From: Gluconobacter sp. Dm-62
GTDB lineage: Bacteria > Pseudomonadota > Alphaproteobacteria > Acetobacterales > Acetobacteraceae
Length of the DNA: 64,000 bases
Direction: 5' to 3'
NCBI RefSeq assembly: GCF_018256155.1
Contig: NZ_JAERLY010000004.1
Span: 211,720-275,719 of the forward strand
The notes beneath the pieces were generated by a model. It worked only from the letters and a program-made list of their open reading frames with translations. It was not told where the DNA came from and ran no database searches. Position numbers and translations under genes: made by a program. This document shows positions 30,900 to 39,910 of the stretch, piece by piece (within the stretch, counting starts at the first letter, position 1; each line of letters begins with the position of its first letter).

Positions 30900-31508
30900 T
30901 CAGTGCGACGGATCGGCCCGGTGATAGCCTGGCGGCGGATCGAAAATCTCGACAGGCTGCGGAGCACGGCTGACGGACACCGCTTCAACGACCGGCTTTC
31001 CATCATGAACCGCGCCCAGCATCAGCCCGTCATCCGTGTAACAGAACGTGGTCGGATGACGATCGCTATCCGCACTTTCCCAGATCGTGCAGGCTTCTCC
31101 CGCAATCCGCCCCTGCCCGAGCCTGCGCCACAATCCGGCGGCTGGCGTCCCTGGCGTCGCGAAACTCCCGCCCGGCGCAGACGTAACGGTCACAGTGCGA
31201 TTCGTGCTGTCCAGCACCATCAGGGTATGGGTGCGGTAATCTGTCAGCATGATCGTTGCCGAACCTTCCGTCGCAACCCGCTGTCGCCACAACGCGGACG
31301 TCCAGCGCATACGCTGGTGCAGATGCTGTCCGGAGGGGCCGGTCAGGAGGTAATCGATATCCGCGTCATGCAACGGCGTGACGAGAGGCGCCTCGACCGG
31401 CTGCTGAACAGGCATCGAAGGCACATCGGCCTTCGCTGAAACCCCACAGCCCATCACCATCAGCAGGCAGATTATTCCCCCCGTGCCGTACAGCGAGCGC
31501 ATTTTCAC
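30900..31508 (-). CDS. Exported protein, shorter member of a paralogous pair (possible lipoprotein)
   Basis: 202 residues. The N-terminus has a hydrophobic segment ending VMGC, a near-lipobox with Cys21, so a lipoprotein is possible. The body matches the upstream gene: DIDYLLTGPS, an LMVLDSTNRTVTV strand, IAGEACTIWES, FCYTDDGLMLG and FDPPPGYHRADP. The shared Cys-Trp...Cys-TDDG pattern suggests one conserved disulfide. It overlaps the paralogue by 4 bp, so the two are translated together. The fold resembles periplasmic DUF4412/LolA-like beta-proteins; this is an inference. Confidence 0.7.
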   Translation of the reverse strand: MKMRSLYGTGGIICLLMVMGCGVSAKADVPSMPVQQPVEAPLVTPLHDADIDYLLTGPSGQHLHQRMRWTSALWRQRVATEGSATIMLTDYRTHTLMVLDSTNRTVTVTSAPGGSFATPGTPAAGLWRRLGQGRIAGEACTIWESADSDRHPTTFCYTDDGLMLGAVHDGKPVVEAVSVSRAPQPVEIFDPPPGYHRADPSH

Positions 31509-32425
31509 TTCCGGTTTCCCTCAGCAGGGCCACTCGGCGGCTGATCCGGGGCAGACACCGATCCGTCCCCCGAAGAATCGTTAGGAACCGACGGCTGCGT
31601 CGTATCCGGCTGAGCGGGTTGCCCCGGCAAGGGAGCTGCGGAACCGGGCGTCGTCGTGGCTGGAGCAGGAGTGTCCCTGTCCCCAATCACGGGAGTGTCG
31701 GAATCCGAGGTATCGGGAGCCTGCGGCTCGGGCGTCGTCGTCTTCGTATCGTTCCCTGGAGCTTCCGGCACGGGAGATGGCGTTGCACTTCCCGCTTCGC
31801 TCTGATGGGCGGGACGCGCTTTGGGTTCCAGCACATGGAATCCCGCCGGAGGCTCGAACGTGGACGCTGGAATATCCTGATAAGAAACCGACAGTGCCTT
31901 GATGGAGCCTTCGACCCCGTCTGCATCCACGCCATTTTCATCCAGGATAACGCCATCATCCGTCACGCAGGCACTGGCCTTGCCGTGACTGCTCAGAATG
32001 GTCCAGCGTCCACACGCCACACCCGCCACGGTTTCATGACCGGCGGGCGTATATTGCATATCCAGATCGAGCATGAACGGATTGTGCAGGCCGTGGCTGG
32101 GATGAAGTCGCGTATAGACCTGCTGCTTCATCATCACGAGCGTAACCTGCTGGGCAGGGCGATCAAGAATCGTCACACCATTGCCATCCTGCGAATCGAT
32201 CCGCAGCAGATCGCCCGCCCCCGAAAACGCGACCTTGACGGTACTGGTGCCACCTTTGGCCGCACTGGACGGAGCGGTCAGCTCATAGACAACCGTAACA
32301 TCCCGCGTAGGCGTCAGGCGGGGATGATCGTCCGCACAGGCGGGGTTCGCCAGATACAACCCTGCCGCCAGCAGCCCGAGCGGTGCAGCACAGAGAAATA
32401 CGGGGCGGAGGGCGAAAACAGTCAT
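31505..32425 (-). CDS. Exported protein, longer member of a paralogous pair with Pro/Thr-rich tail
   Basis: 306 residues. Signal-like N-terminus (about 1-30, ending NPACADD), then a beta-rich domain (42-210) with VTVVYELTAPS, VTILDRPAQQVTLVMM, TVAGVACGRWTILSS, ACVTDDGVILDENG and FEPPAGFHVLEP. A low-complexity Pro/Thr/Asp tail (210-306) follows, probably disordered or cell-wall spanning. The domain is clearly homologous to the next gene, which lacks the tail. It overlaps aat by 4 bp. Function unknown; a periplasmic or outer-membrane-facing role is inferred. Confidence 0.72.
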   Translation of the reverse strand: MTVFALRPVFLCAAPLGLLAAGLYLANPACADDHPRLTPTRDVTVVYELTAPSSAAKGGTSTVKVAFSGAGDLLRIDSQDGNGVTILDRPAQQVTLVMMKQQVYTRLHPSHGLHNPFMLDLDMQYTPAGHETVAGVACGRWTILSSHGKASACVTDDGVILDENGVDADGVEGSIKALSVSYQDIPASTFEPPAGFHVLEPKARPAHQSEAGSATPSPVPEAPGNDTKTTTPEPQAPDTSDSDTPVIGDRDTPAPATTTPGSAAPLPGQPAQPDTTQPSVPNDSSGDGSVSAPDQPPSGPAEGNRK

Positions 32426-33120
32426 GGCGGATCTCCGGCAGGCGCGCGCCCAGATATTGCGCGCAGGGACGCAATGGACTCATGCAGGGCCTGAAGGCTG
32501 AAATCGTCAGGCCAGACCGCACGCACGGTCAGCGCCTGATGAAGCAGGGACTGATACTCAACCGCCGGAATACCAATACCGCCGAGCCCCGTCAGATGGG
32601 GCGTGGTGTATTGCGTATCCAGCAGCGCGTACCGCCCCTTGCGCAACCCTGCAACAAGATGAACCAGAGCCACCTTAGAAGCATCGCGCTCGCGCGAAAA
32701 CATGCTCTCGCCGAAAAAAGCCCCGCGCAGGGACACCCCATAAAGGCCACCCACCAGCTTTTCGCCGTCCCACACCTCGATGGAATGCGCATTCCCCTGT
32801 CGGTACAGGGCACCGTAGAGACTGCGGATCCGTTCGCTGATCCACGTCGTCTCCCGCCCCGGTGCAGGCTCTGCACAGGCCAGCATGACATCGTCGAAAG
32901 CCCGGTCCGCCGTGACCGTCATTTTACCTGACAGAACCAGTCGCATGAGCTTTTTTGGAACATGCATCCCGTTGAGCGGCATAACCCCGCGCTCTTCAGG
33001 CAGATACCACGTCAGTTCCGTGCTCTCTGCATCCGGCGCCATGGGAAAAATCCCCGCGGCATAGGCCTGAAGCAGAAGCTCCGGTGTTATCTCGTCCATG
33101 ATGGCAGTGTCTTTACTCAT
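32422..33120 (-). CDS. aat: Leucyl/phenylalanyl-tRNA-protein transferase
   Basis: Adds Leu or Phe to N-terminal Lys/Arg of proteins, marking them for ClpAP through ClpS (N-degron pathway). From the ATG at 33120 it has 232 residues. Family blocks: LLLQAYAAGIFPMA, WYLPEERGVMPL, TTWISERIRSLYGALYRQG, LVGGLYGVSLRGAFFGESMF, LLDTQYTTPHLTGLGG. The frame opens upstream to 33171 without a convincing start. It heads a three-gene overlapping unit with the two exported paralogues. Confidence 0.94.
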   Translation of the reverse strand: MSKDTAIMDEITPELLLQAYAAGIFPMAPDAESTELTWYLPEERGVMPLNGMHVPKKLMRLVLSGKMTVTADRAFDDVMLACAEPAPGRETTWISERIRSLYGALYRQGNAHSIEVWDGEKLVGGLYGVSLRGAFFGESMFSRERDASKVALVHLVAGLRKGRYALLDTQYTTPHLTGLGGIGIPAVEYQSLLHQALTVRAVWPDDFSLQALHESIASLRAISGRAPAGDPP

Positions 33121-33204
33121 ATCCTGGTCCGGAGCATTGCGGGAAAGCATGGCCGCAACAATGGCAGGCATGATAAGGATGACCCACCGTCAGGGAGACC
33201 GCCA

Positions 33205-33408
33205 GTGCCGCTTGCTTTCATTTATGCCATCATTCTCGTCATTCTCGGCGCACTGCGTCTTGTAATGCCCCAGGCTCACGGGCTGCTGCTGGTACTGGCC
33301 GAGATCAGTGCAACCTGCCTTGTCATCTCCGCCCTCGTGGACCTGTGGATGATGCGTGAAGGCGTGGAACCCCCGTCCATGACCGAGGCGTCCTTTACAG
33401 CAGACTGA
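33205..33408 (+). CDS. Small two-helix membrane protein, 67 residues
   Basis: GTG start at 33205 with AGGGAG 8-9 nt upstream. Two hydrophobic segments (AFIYAIILVILGALRLVM and GLLLVLAEISATCLVISALV) flank a short loop, and the tail is acidic. The last 14 bp overlap the 3' end of the convergent MAPEG gene. No family recognised. Confidence 0.6.
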   Translation: MPLAFIYAIILVILGALRLVMPQAHGLLLVLAEISATCLVISALVDLWMMREGVEPPSMTEASFTAD

Positions 33409-33784
33409 TCAGCACCAGTAAAAGCCCGGCCATCGACACGCCCCAGATCAGACTGCGTACCGGTCCCCAGCCAAAGGCATAGGCCGGCACATATAATGCC
33501 CGTGCCAGAAAATAGATCCCGGCACCCCAGCCCGTCAGCGGGCTGTAACGACCTGCGACCCAGGCCAGCAGGACCGCCCCGATGAAAATCGGCAGCGTCT
33601 CCATCAGATTGGCCTGCGCGCGCTTCAGCCGCGCGGCCATCCCTGTATAGCGGGGCGGCTCACCGTCGCGGTTGCTGCTCGCCCATTGCAGACCATCCTG
33701 CTGACGGCACGCGGCGGCGGTCAGGAAAAGCTGGACGACCGCCAGCACCAGTGTCCATCCAAGCCAGACAAGATCGATCGGCAT
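33395..33784 (-). CDS. MAPEG family membrane protein
   Basis: 129 residues and four hydrophobic segments, as in membrane-associated proteins in eicosanoid and glutathione metabolism. Typical features are LKRAQANLMETLPIFIGAVLLA (the conserved RAxxNxxE-type motif) and YFLARALYVPAYAFG. Bacterial MAPEG proteins have mostly unknown roles. It lies 27 bp after the EcsC-family gene on the same strand. Confidence 0.88.
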   Translation of the reverse strand: MPIDLVWLGWTLVLAVVQLFLTAAACRQQDGLQWASSNRDGEPPRYTGMAARLKRAQANLMETLPIFIGAVLLAWVAGRYSPLTGWGAGIYFLARALYVPAYAFGWGPVRSLIWGVSMAGLLLVLISLL

Positions 33785-33811
33785 GGGCTTTTCCCCGGAA
33801 AATCCTGAAAA

Positions 33812-34654
33812 TCAGGAAAATGTTTCAGATGTGCCCGCTCCCCCTGCACGCAGGTCGGCGGCGGCTTCCTTAACGGCCAGCCCATGCGTGCGTTCCAGAC
33901 GGCGGATCGTGAAATGCGCCCGCGCCAGCGCCCGGTAATGCGCCAGGAACGCCGCATTGAGCGACGCCCCACACAGCGCGCCTGCCACCGGCACCATCTG
34001 CAATGCGAATTTGCGCGACAGGCCGATCCCGTAATGCGACGCCACTTCCGCCATCAGCATCACGATAGGCCGACCGCGCAGCAGCGCACGCGCTGAGAAA
34101 AACCCAAGTTCACTCTCATCATCGGTCTGACGCGCCGGAAAGCTGCGGAGGGCAAAAACTTCGAGACAGGCCCGGCGCGTGTCTTCGTCGCGCAGATCCT
34201 CGCCTTCCTCGCGGGCAATACGGGCAATCTCACGCATGATGGTCAGTGTCGTGAAACCAACATCCGGCGCCAGACCAAAGATTCCTCCAAAACCACCCAG
34301 CGCGCCAGAAACGGCGACAGCGGCCTGCCCCATATTCTCGCGCCAGGGATCACGGACGGGGGCCGGCGCGTCATTATCGATCCCCAGAACGGCAACGCGG
34401 AAAGCACGCTCAATGGCGATTTCCGCCGTCTTGTGGAACTTCTCCTGCACCGACGGCGCCAGCCCCAGACCCTGCATACCGAGTCGCGTGGCCTGTCCGA
34501 CGGCGCCGCCCATCAGGTCTGCAAGACGCACGAGGACCCCGCGGCCCTGCTCCACCTTTTCGAGAACCGACTGAAGCTGGGCCAGGGAATCCCCGTCCAG
34601 CGCCATCGAGGCGAATTCGCTGGTTGGAAGCTGCGTGTCATTCACTGCGGTCAT
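33812..34654 (-). CDS. EcsC family protein
   Basis: 280 residues from the ATG at 34654, preceded by AGGAG at 11 nt; the frame also opens at a TTG at 34663. Family features: GIFGLAPDVGFTTLTIMREIARIA, ACLEVFALRSF, YGIGLSRKFALQMVPVAGALCGASLNAAFLAHYR. EcsC was named for the Bacillus ecs locus, but its molecular function is not established. Hydrophobic central helices suggest membrane association. Confidence 0.85.
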   Translation of the reverse strand: MTAVNDTQLPTSEFASMALDGDSLAQLQSVLEKVEQGRGVLVRLADLMGGAVGQATRLGMQGLGLAPSVQEKFHKTAEIAIERAFRVAVLGIDNDAPAPVRDPWRENMGQAAVAVSGALGGFGGIFGLAPDVGFTTLTIMREIARIAREEGEDLRDEDTRRACLEVFALRSFPARQTDDESELGFFSARALLRGRPIVMLMAEVASHYGIGLSRKFALQMVPVAGALCGASLNAAFLAHYRALARAHFTIRRLERTHGLAVKEAAADLRAGGAGTSETFS

Positions 34655-34795
34655 GACGATCAAAACTCCTGTTCGTAAGACCCGAAACCGTTTACCGGAT
34701 AGCAGGTTTCATATCCTAATATGACGCCATCATGGGGATATCGGCTCCGTGAGGCTACCCGGGAGACCACCGTCGGGGTGAGGAGAATTACACCA

Positions 34796-35314
34796 ATGAC
34801 CGCATTATCGCGCTGGATCCTGTCTGCTCCACTGGCAGTCGGCCTCCTCGTTCCGGCCGGTTTTCCGGCATTTGCCGCTCCCGGACACACCAATCATCAT
34901 GCCGCGCATGGCACGGCCAATCTGCCGCAGATGGGCCCGACATCCGGCCAGATCGTCGGCGCACCGGCCAAGCCGCTAACTCCTGCACAACAGGCTGCCC
35001 TGCCCGACGAAGGCGCCCCGCCCCCACCGCACGGCTATACGGAAGTAGAAGACTCGGAAGCAGCTCTCGCCAGCTACAGCGACCGTGTCCGCACCCATCT
35101 TCCGGTTGGCATGCCGGGCACGAACGCCCAGCAGAAGACCAACGGCACCAACAACCTGCCGTCCCATTTCACGCTGTTCGGCATGCCAGTGAAGTTCAAC
35201 GCCCCGGTCCAGTCACCCTATGAAGACGAAGACTCCCCGACGAGCTATGCTGGCCATCCGGTCAATGGCCAGACGAACATGCTCGTAAACGGCGACTCCT
35301 CCGCCATTCACTAA
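34796..35314 (+). CDS. Exported hypothetical protein, 172 residues
   Basis: ATG at 34796 with GAGGAG 8 nt upstream. Signal peptide (WILSAPLAVGLLVPAG, cleavage near AFAAPG), then a low-complexity mature protein rich in His, Pro, Asn and Thr (HTNHHAAHGTANLPQ, GAPPPPHGYTEVEDSE). A C-terminal part has HFTLFGMPVKFNAPVQSPYEDEDSP. No cysteines and no recognised domain. It diverges from the EcsC gene and converges with the EVE gene. Confidence 0.68.
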   Translation: MTALSRWILSAPLAVGLLVPAGFPAFAAPGHTNHHAAHGTANLPQMGPTSGQIVGAPAKPLTPAQQAALPDEGAPPPPHGYTEVEDSEAALASYSDRVRTHLPVGMPGTNAQQKTNGTNNLPSHFTLFGMPVKFNAPVQSPYEDEDSPTSYAGHPVNGQTNMLVNGDSSAIH

Positions 35315-35325
35315 GACGGCGTCTC

Positions 35326-35742
35326 TCAGGGACGCGTCCAGCCCCCGATCTGCGTCAGGTGACGGAACTCCGCCTCCGTCACCGGCGCCACGGACAGTCT
35401 GGACTGTTTCAGCAGCGCCATTTCCGCCAGATCCGGATCAGCCTTGATGTCGGCCAGACTCACCGGACGGGCAAAAGCCCCCATTGCCTTTACATCCACA
35501 CAGACCCAGCGCGGATCTTCCGCTGTAGGGTCCGGATAGGCCTCCCGCACCACTTCAACCACGCCAACGATGCGTTTTTCGCTGACGGAATGGTAGAAAA
35601 ACGCCAGATCGCCGTTTTTCATGGCCGAGAGGTTGTTGCGCGCCTGATAGTTGCGCACTCCCGTCCACGGCTCGACGCCATTATGGACCTGCTGTGCCCA
35701 CGAAAACGCCTCGGGTTCCGATTTCACCAGCCAGAAAGCCAC
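35326..35742 (-). CDS. EVE domain protein (thymocyte nuclear protein 1-like)
   Basis: 138 residues; the EVE domain is a PUA-like fold that recognises modified bases. It opens with FWLVKSEPEAFSW and carries WTGVRNYQARNNL, GDLAFFYHS and VGVVEVVREAYPDPTAED. It probably binds modified DNA or RNA; the ligand is not predictable here. It sits alone, divergent from ccmC. Confidence 0.93.
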   Translation of the reverse strand: MAFWLVKSEPEAFSWAQQVHNGVEPWTGVRNYQARNNLSAMKNGDLAFFYHSVSEKRIVGVVEVVREAYPDPTAEDPRWVCVDVKAMGAFARPVSLADIKADPDLAEMALLKQSRLSVAPVTEAEFRHLTQIGGWTRP

Positions 35743-35846
35743 GTTTCACTCCCGCCAAAAGGGCATTTATAGGGGCATTTGCCGCTCATTTCCGTGAAAC
35801 GTGATAACAGTGATCGGAACAATGGGACAACGCGCCTCTTCCGAAT

Positions 35847-36692
35847 ATGATTGCTTCGGACTATTTCAATGGGGAACCTTTCGCGGGGAACCAATCGCCG
35901 CGTCGCCACTCTGCCGAGGTCCGTGTCCCAGTGCGCCCTACCCCCAACCTGCTCCATCGCTATGCCAATCCGGGGCAGTTCCTTCGTCTGGCGCGCGCAC
36001 TGCTTCCCTGGCTGACCAGCGGCGCGATCCTGTTCCTGGCAGTCGGCGTCATCTGGGGCCTGTTCATCGCCCCGGCTGACTGGCAGCAGGGCGACACGGT
36101 ACGCATCATGTATGTGCATGTCCCGATGGCCTGGCTGGCATCGTCCTGCTACCTCGGCCTGGCAACATGCGGCGTTCTCTCGCTGGTCTGGCGTCATCCG
36201 CTGGCGGATCTCGCCGCCATCGAGATCGGCCCGGTCGGCGCCTGCGCCGCTGCCCTGTGCCTGATCACGGGTTCGCTCTGGGGCGAGCCGATGTGGGGCA
36301 CATGGTGGGTCTGGGATGCACGCCTGACCTCGATGCTGGTGCTGTTCTTCCTGTATCTGGGCCATATCGCCCTGATCCGCGCCTTCGATGAACCCGCCCG
36401 CGGCCAGCGCGCCGCCGCGATCCTCGCGCTTGCCGGCGTGATCGACCTGCCGATCATCAAGTTCAGCGTCCAGTGGTGGAACACCCTGCACCAGCCCGAC
36501 AGCATTACCCTGACCGGCGCGCCCACCATGTCCATGATGATGCTCTGGCCGCTGCTGATCTGCACGATCGGCTTCACACTCGGCGTCGCGGCCGTCATCT
36601 TCACCCGGCTCAGCGCCGCCATCCATGAAAGCCGCGCACGCCAGCTTCTGGCCCGTTCGCGCCTCGACCGCAGGGACAGCCACGCAGCATGA
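35847..36692 (+). CDS. ccmC: Haem exporter subunit CcmC
   Basis: Inner-membrane protein that presents haem to CcmE in System I cytochrome c maturation. It has 281 residues from the ATG at 35847. The WWD signature is WGTWWVWDARLTSM (from residue 150). Flanking His ligands are likely His91 (MYVHVP) and the His in QWWNTLHQPDS. The first 45 residues are not typical of CcmC, so the true start may be downstream. The usual upstream ccmA and ccmB are absent here. ccmD overlaps its stop. Confidence 0.95.
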   Translation: MIASDYFNGEPFAGNQSPRRHSAEVRVPVRPTPNLLHRYANPGQFLRLARALLPWLTSGAILFLAVGVIWGLFIAPADWQQGDTVRIMYVHVPMAWLASSCYLGLATCGVLSLVWRHPLADLAAIEIGPVGACAAALCLITGSLWGEPMWGTWWVWDARLTSMLVLFFLYLGHIALIRAFDEPARGQRAAAILALAGVIDLPIIKFSVQWWNTLHQPDSITLTGAPTMSMMMLWPLLICTIGFTLGVAAVIFTRLSAAIHESRARQLLARSRLDRRDSHAA

Positions 36693-36856
36693 TGCACCTC
36701 CCGAACCACTGGCCCTATATCGCGGCCTCCTATGCCCTGACGCTGGGCTGCTCTCTCGTCCTCGGTGTCGGCGCGGCCCTGCGCCTTCGGAAGTCCAAGG
36801 CTCGTCTGGCTGCCGTTGAAGGCCATGCCCGCCGTCGCGAAAGTTCTGCCCCATGA
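36689..36856 (+). CDS. ccmD: Haem exporter subunit CcmD
   Basis: Small 55-residue membrane protein that helps release holo-CcmE from CcmABC. It starts with a double ATG (36689 or 36692) inside the ATGATG that overlaps the ccmC stop. One transmembrane helix (about YIAASYALTLGCSLVLGVG) is followed by a basic tail, RLRKSKAR, as usual for CcmD. Its stop overlaps the ccmE start by 4 bp. Identity rests mainly on size, topology and position. Confidence 0.85.
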   Translation: MMHLPNHWPYIAASYALTLGCSLVLGVGAALRLRKSKARLAAVEGHARRRESSAP

Positions 36857-37356
36857 CCCGCAAGACCCGTCGCCTCTGGATCGTCATCGCCTGTCTGGCC
36901 TGTGTCGGCTCCGCCGCCGCCCTGACTTTGCGTGCGTTCTCGTCCAACATCGTCTTCTTCATGGCACCATCGCAGGTGAAAGCCAGTCCGCCGTCGCCTG
37001 ACCGCCCCATCCGCCTCGGCGGCATGGTCATGGCTGGCAGCCTGCACCGCATCAACGAAAACGGCACCCCCGTGAACGCCTTTCAGGTGACGGACGGACA
37101 GGCCGCGGTCGAGGTCCATTACACCGGCATCCTCCCCGACCTGTTCCGCGAAGGACAGAGCGTCGTCGCCCTCGGCACCGTTCAGAAGGATGGCGGCTTC
37201 ACGGCCAGCGAAGTCCTCGCCAAGCATGACGAGACCTACATGCCCAAGGAAGTCGCGGACGAACTCAAGCGCACCGGCAAGTGGGACCCGCGCTTCGGCA
37301 AGGCTCCGGACGCATCAAGCTGGGACACCATGACCGCAAAGAAAGCAGGGGGCTGA
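36853..37356 (+). CDS. ccmE: Cytochrome c-type biogenesis haem chaperone CcmE
   Basis: Periplasmic membrane-anchored chaperone that carries haem covalently from CcmC to CcmF. It has 167 residues with one N-terminal anchor (about 8-26) and an OB-fold body (LGGMVMAGSLHR, VTDGQAAVEVHYTGILPDLF). The haem-binding His125 lies in LAKHDETYMP with Tyr129. ccmF follows 7 bp later. Confidence 0.96.
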   Translation: MTRKTRRLWIVIACLACVGSAAALTLRAFSSNIVFFMAPSQVKASPPSPDRPIRLGGMVMAGSLHRINENGTPVNAFQVTDGQAAVEVHYTGILPDLFREGQSVVALGTVQKDGGFTASEVLAKHDETYMPKEVADELKRTGKWDPRFGKAPDASSWDTMTAKKAGG

Positions 37357-37363
37357 TCGCCTG

Positions 37364-39343
37364 ATGTTCGGACCTGAACAGGGCCATTTCGCCCTGGCCC
37401 TCGCCTGCGTGCTCGCCCTCGTGCAGTTCGCTGTCCCGCTCTGGGGCGCCAGCCGCCGCGATGCCCGTCTCGTGGGGCTCGCACCCTATCTGGCCGTTTC
37501 GCAGCTTATTGCGCTGGGCTACTCGTTCCTGTGCCTCATCATGTGCGCCGTGGGCGACGATTTCTCGGTCCAGAACGTCGCGGCGAACTCCGCTGTCTCC
37601 AAGCCGCTCCTGTATAAAATCACGGGCGTCTGGGGAAACCATGAAGGCTCGGTTCTGCTCTGGACACTGATCCTCGCAGCCTGCGGTGGTGCGGTTTCGC
37701 TGTTTGGCCGCAACCTGCCAGACATCCTGCGCGGGCGCGTTCTGGCCATTCTCGGCGGCGTTTCCGCCGGGTTCCAGATGTTCTGCCTCCTGACTTCCGA
37801 TCCGTTCGAGCGGGTTTTCCCCGCCCCCATGGACGGTCAGGGCATGAACCCGCTCCTTCAGGACCCGGGCCTCGCCTTCCATCCCCCCATTCTCTACACC
37901 GGCTATGTCGGTTTCGCCGTCCCCTTCGCCTTCGCCGTCGCCGCCCTGATCGAAGGCCGCGTCGATGCCGCATGGGGCCGCTGGGTCCGCCCCTGGGCCG
38001 TCGCGGCCTGGTGCTTCCTGACCTGCGGCATCGCGCTCGGCTCCTGGTGGTCCTATTATGTGCTGGGCTGGGGCGGTTACTGGTTCTGGGATCCGGTGGA
38101 AAACGCCTCCCTCATTCCCTGGCTGACGGGCACGGCCCTCGTGCATTCCGCCATCGTCGTGGAAAAGCGCGAAGGCCTGAAAATCTGGACGGTCCTGCTG
38201 GCCATCGCGACCTTCTCGTTCTCGCTGTCGGGTACGTTCCTCGTCCGCTCGGGCATCCTGAACTCGGTCCATGCCTTTGCCAACGATCCCGCCCGCGGCG
38301 TGTTCATCCTCGCCCTGCTCGCCATCGTCATCGGCGGATCGCTCGCTCTGTTCGCATGGCGCGCGCCCTCCCTCACCTCGACCGGCCTGTTCTCGCCGAT
38401 CTCGCGTGAAGGCTCGCTGGTCCTGAACAACATCCTGCTGTGCTCGATCTGCGCCGTCGTCGTGACGGGCACGATGTACCCGCCCTTCATGCAGCTTCTG
38501 GCCGGGCGCACCATTTCCGTCGGCAAGCCGTTCTTCGACGCCGCCACGATCCCGCTGACCCTGCCGCTCCTGCTCGCCATGGGCGTCGGCACCGCCCTGC
38601 CTTGGAAGCGCGCGCAGCTCGCCCGGACATTCTCGCATCTCTATGCCGCGGCCGGAATCGCTGCCATCGGCGTGGTCCTGTGCTTCTGGCGACTGTCCGG
38701 CATCATGCCCATCGCCTGCGGCGCACTCGCCATCTGGGTTATCGCGGCCTCCGCCTCCGACGTCCTGCGCCGGATCGGCATTGGTCACACCTCCCCGCGG
38801 GGCGTGTGGGAGCGCATGAAGAACCTGCCGCGTTCAAGCTGGGGCGCAGCCCTCGCCCATATCGGCGCGGGTATCACCGTGCTCGGCCTGTGCGGCATGT
38901 CGCAGGCCCAGCACGCCATCGTCGAAATCCATATCGGCGAGACGCGCTCGCTGGGCGGAGACGCCTGGACCCTGCTCGACGTGCACGACTATATCGGCCC
39001 GAATTACAAGGCCATGCAGGCCGACCTCGCCATTCGCCACAACGGCAAGCTCGTCACCATCCTGCACCCCGAAAAACGCGACTTCACGACACAGAGCCAG
39101 ACCACAACCGAAGTCGCCATCCACACAAACTTCATCACGGATCTGTACGGCGTGATCGGTGACCGGCACGGCACGGGCAAAGACACGACCTATGTCCTGC
39201 GCCTCCACCGTAATCCACTGGCGCCGTGGATGTGGCTCGGCGGGCTGGTCATGGCCATCGGCGGCGCGTTCTCGCTGTCTGACCGCCGGATGCGGATCGG
39301 TGCGCCTAAGCGTGCCGCCGCCCGCAACATGGCCCGCGCCTGA
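37364..39343 (+). CDS. ccmF: Cytochrome c haem lyase subunit CcmF
   Basis: Multi-pass membrane protein that, with CcmH/CcmI, attaches haem to apocytochrome CXXCH motifs. It has 659 residues. KITGVWGNHEGSVLLW lies near 87, the WWD domain WGGYWFWDPVENASLIPWL near 236-255, and FSFSLSGTFLVRSGILNSVHAFA near 280-305. A C-terminal periplasmic domain and a last transmembrane helix complete the normal length. Confidence 0.97.
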   Translation: MFGPEQGHFALALACVLALVQFAVPLWGASRRDARLVGLAPYLAVSQLIALGYSFLCLIMCAVGDDFSVQNVAANSAVSKPLLYKITGVWGNHEGSVLLWTLILAACGGAVSLFGRNLPDILRGRVLAILGGVSAGFQMFCLLTSDPFERVFPAPMDGQGMNPLLQDPGLAFHPPILYTGYVGFAVPFAFAVAALIEGRVDAAWGRWVRPWAVAAWCFLTCGIALGSWWSYYVLGWGGYWFWDPVENASLIPWLTGTALVHSAIVVEKREGLKIWTVLLAIATFSFSLSGTFLVRSGILNSVHAFANDPARGVFILALLAIVIGGSLALFAWRAPSLTSTGLFSPISREGSLVLNNILLCSICAVVVTGTMYPPFMQLLAGRTISVGKPFFDAATIPLTLPLLLAMGVGTALPWKRAQLARTFSHLYAAAGIAAIGVVLCFWRLSGIMPIACGALAIWVIAASASDVLRRIGIGHTSPRGVWERMKNLPRSSWGAALAHIGAGITVLGLCGMSQAQHAIVEIHIGETRSLGGDAWTLLDVHDYIGPNYKAMQADLAIRHNGKLVTILHPEKRDFTTQSQTTTEVAIHTNFITDLYGVIGDRHGTGKDTTYVLRLHRNPLAPWMWLGGLVMAIGGAFSLSDRRMRIGAPKRAAARNMARA

Positions 39344-39355
39344 GGAGAGACGGAC

Positions 39356-39910
39356 ATGAACGCAACCCGACGCGGCATCCTCACGGCCGTCCCCATCATT
39401 GGCGCAGGCGTTCTGGGCGTCGGTTTCTGGCGGATGCTGAGCGACATGCGCAGCGGCGCCTTCGACCCGCGCGCCATCAAGAACCCCAATGTCGGCAAAC
39501 CCATCCCGAGCTTCGCCATGCCGGGACTTCCCGGCCTTGGCGACGGCTTCACCGATGCGGAACTCAAAGCCCAGCACCGCCCGGTTCTGGTCAATTTCTT
39601 CGCCTCATGGTGCATCCCCTGCGTGGCGGAAATGCCCGGCCTGCGCGCCATCTCGCGCAACATGCCGATCTGGGGCATCGCCTACGAGGACAAGCCCGAA
39701 AACGCCGCCGGTTTCGTCCAGCGTGACGGGTCGCCTTATGCCCGCGTCGCTTCCGACCGTCATGGCCGCGTCGCCATCGACTGGGGCGTGACCGGCGTGC
39801 CTGAAAGCTTTCTGGTCGCACCGGGAGGACGCATCATCTGGCACGGCAGCGCCGCGCTCGACCCCCAGATCTATGAAGCGGAAATCCGCCCGAGGCTGGC
39901 CGGACTATGA
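39356..39910 (+). CDS. ccmG: Thiol:disulfide interchange protein CcmG/DsbE
   Basis: Periplasmic membrane-anchored thioredoxin-like protein that reduces apocytochrome cysteines. It has 184 residues with an N-terminal anchor (about 8-24), active site WCIPC (Cys86, Cys89), and the cis-Pro region TGVPESFLV. It overlaps ccmH by 4 bp. Confidence 0.96.
   Translation: MNATRRGILTAVPIIGAGVLGVGFWRMLSDMRSGAFDPRAIKNPNVGKPIPSFAMPGLPGLGDGFTDAELKAQHRPVLVNFFASWCIPCVAEMPGLRAISRNMPIWGIAYEDKPENAAGFVQRDGSPYARVASDRHGRVAIDWGVTGVPESFLVAPGGRIIWHGSAALDPQIYEAEIRPRLAGL

Noticed and set aside
37265..38788. Minus-strand open frame of 507 codons opposite ccmF
   Set aside because: Shadow of ccmF; Gly/Asp/Glu/Gln-rich sequence typical of antisense GC-rich frames.
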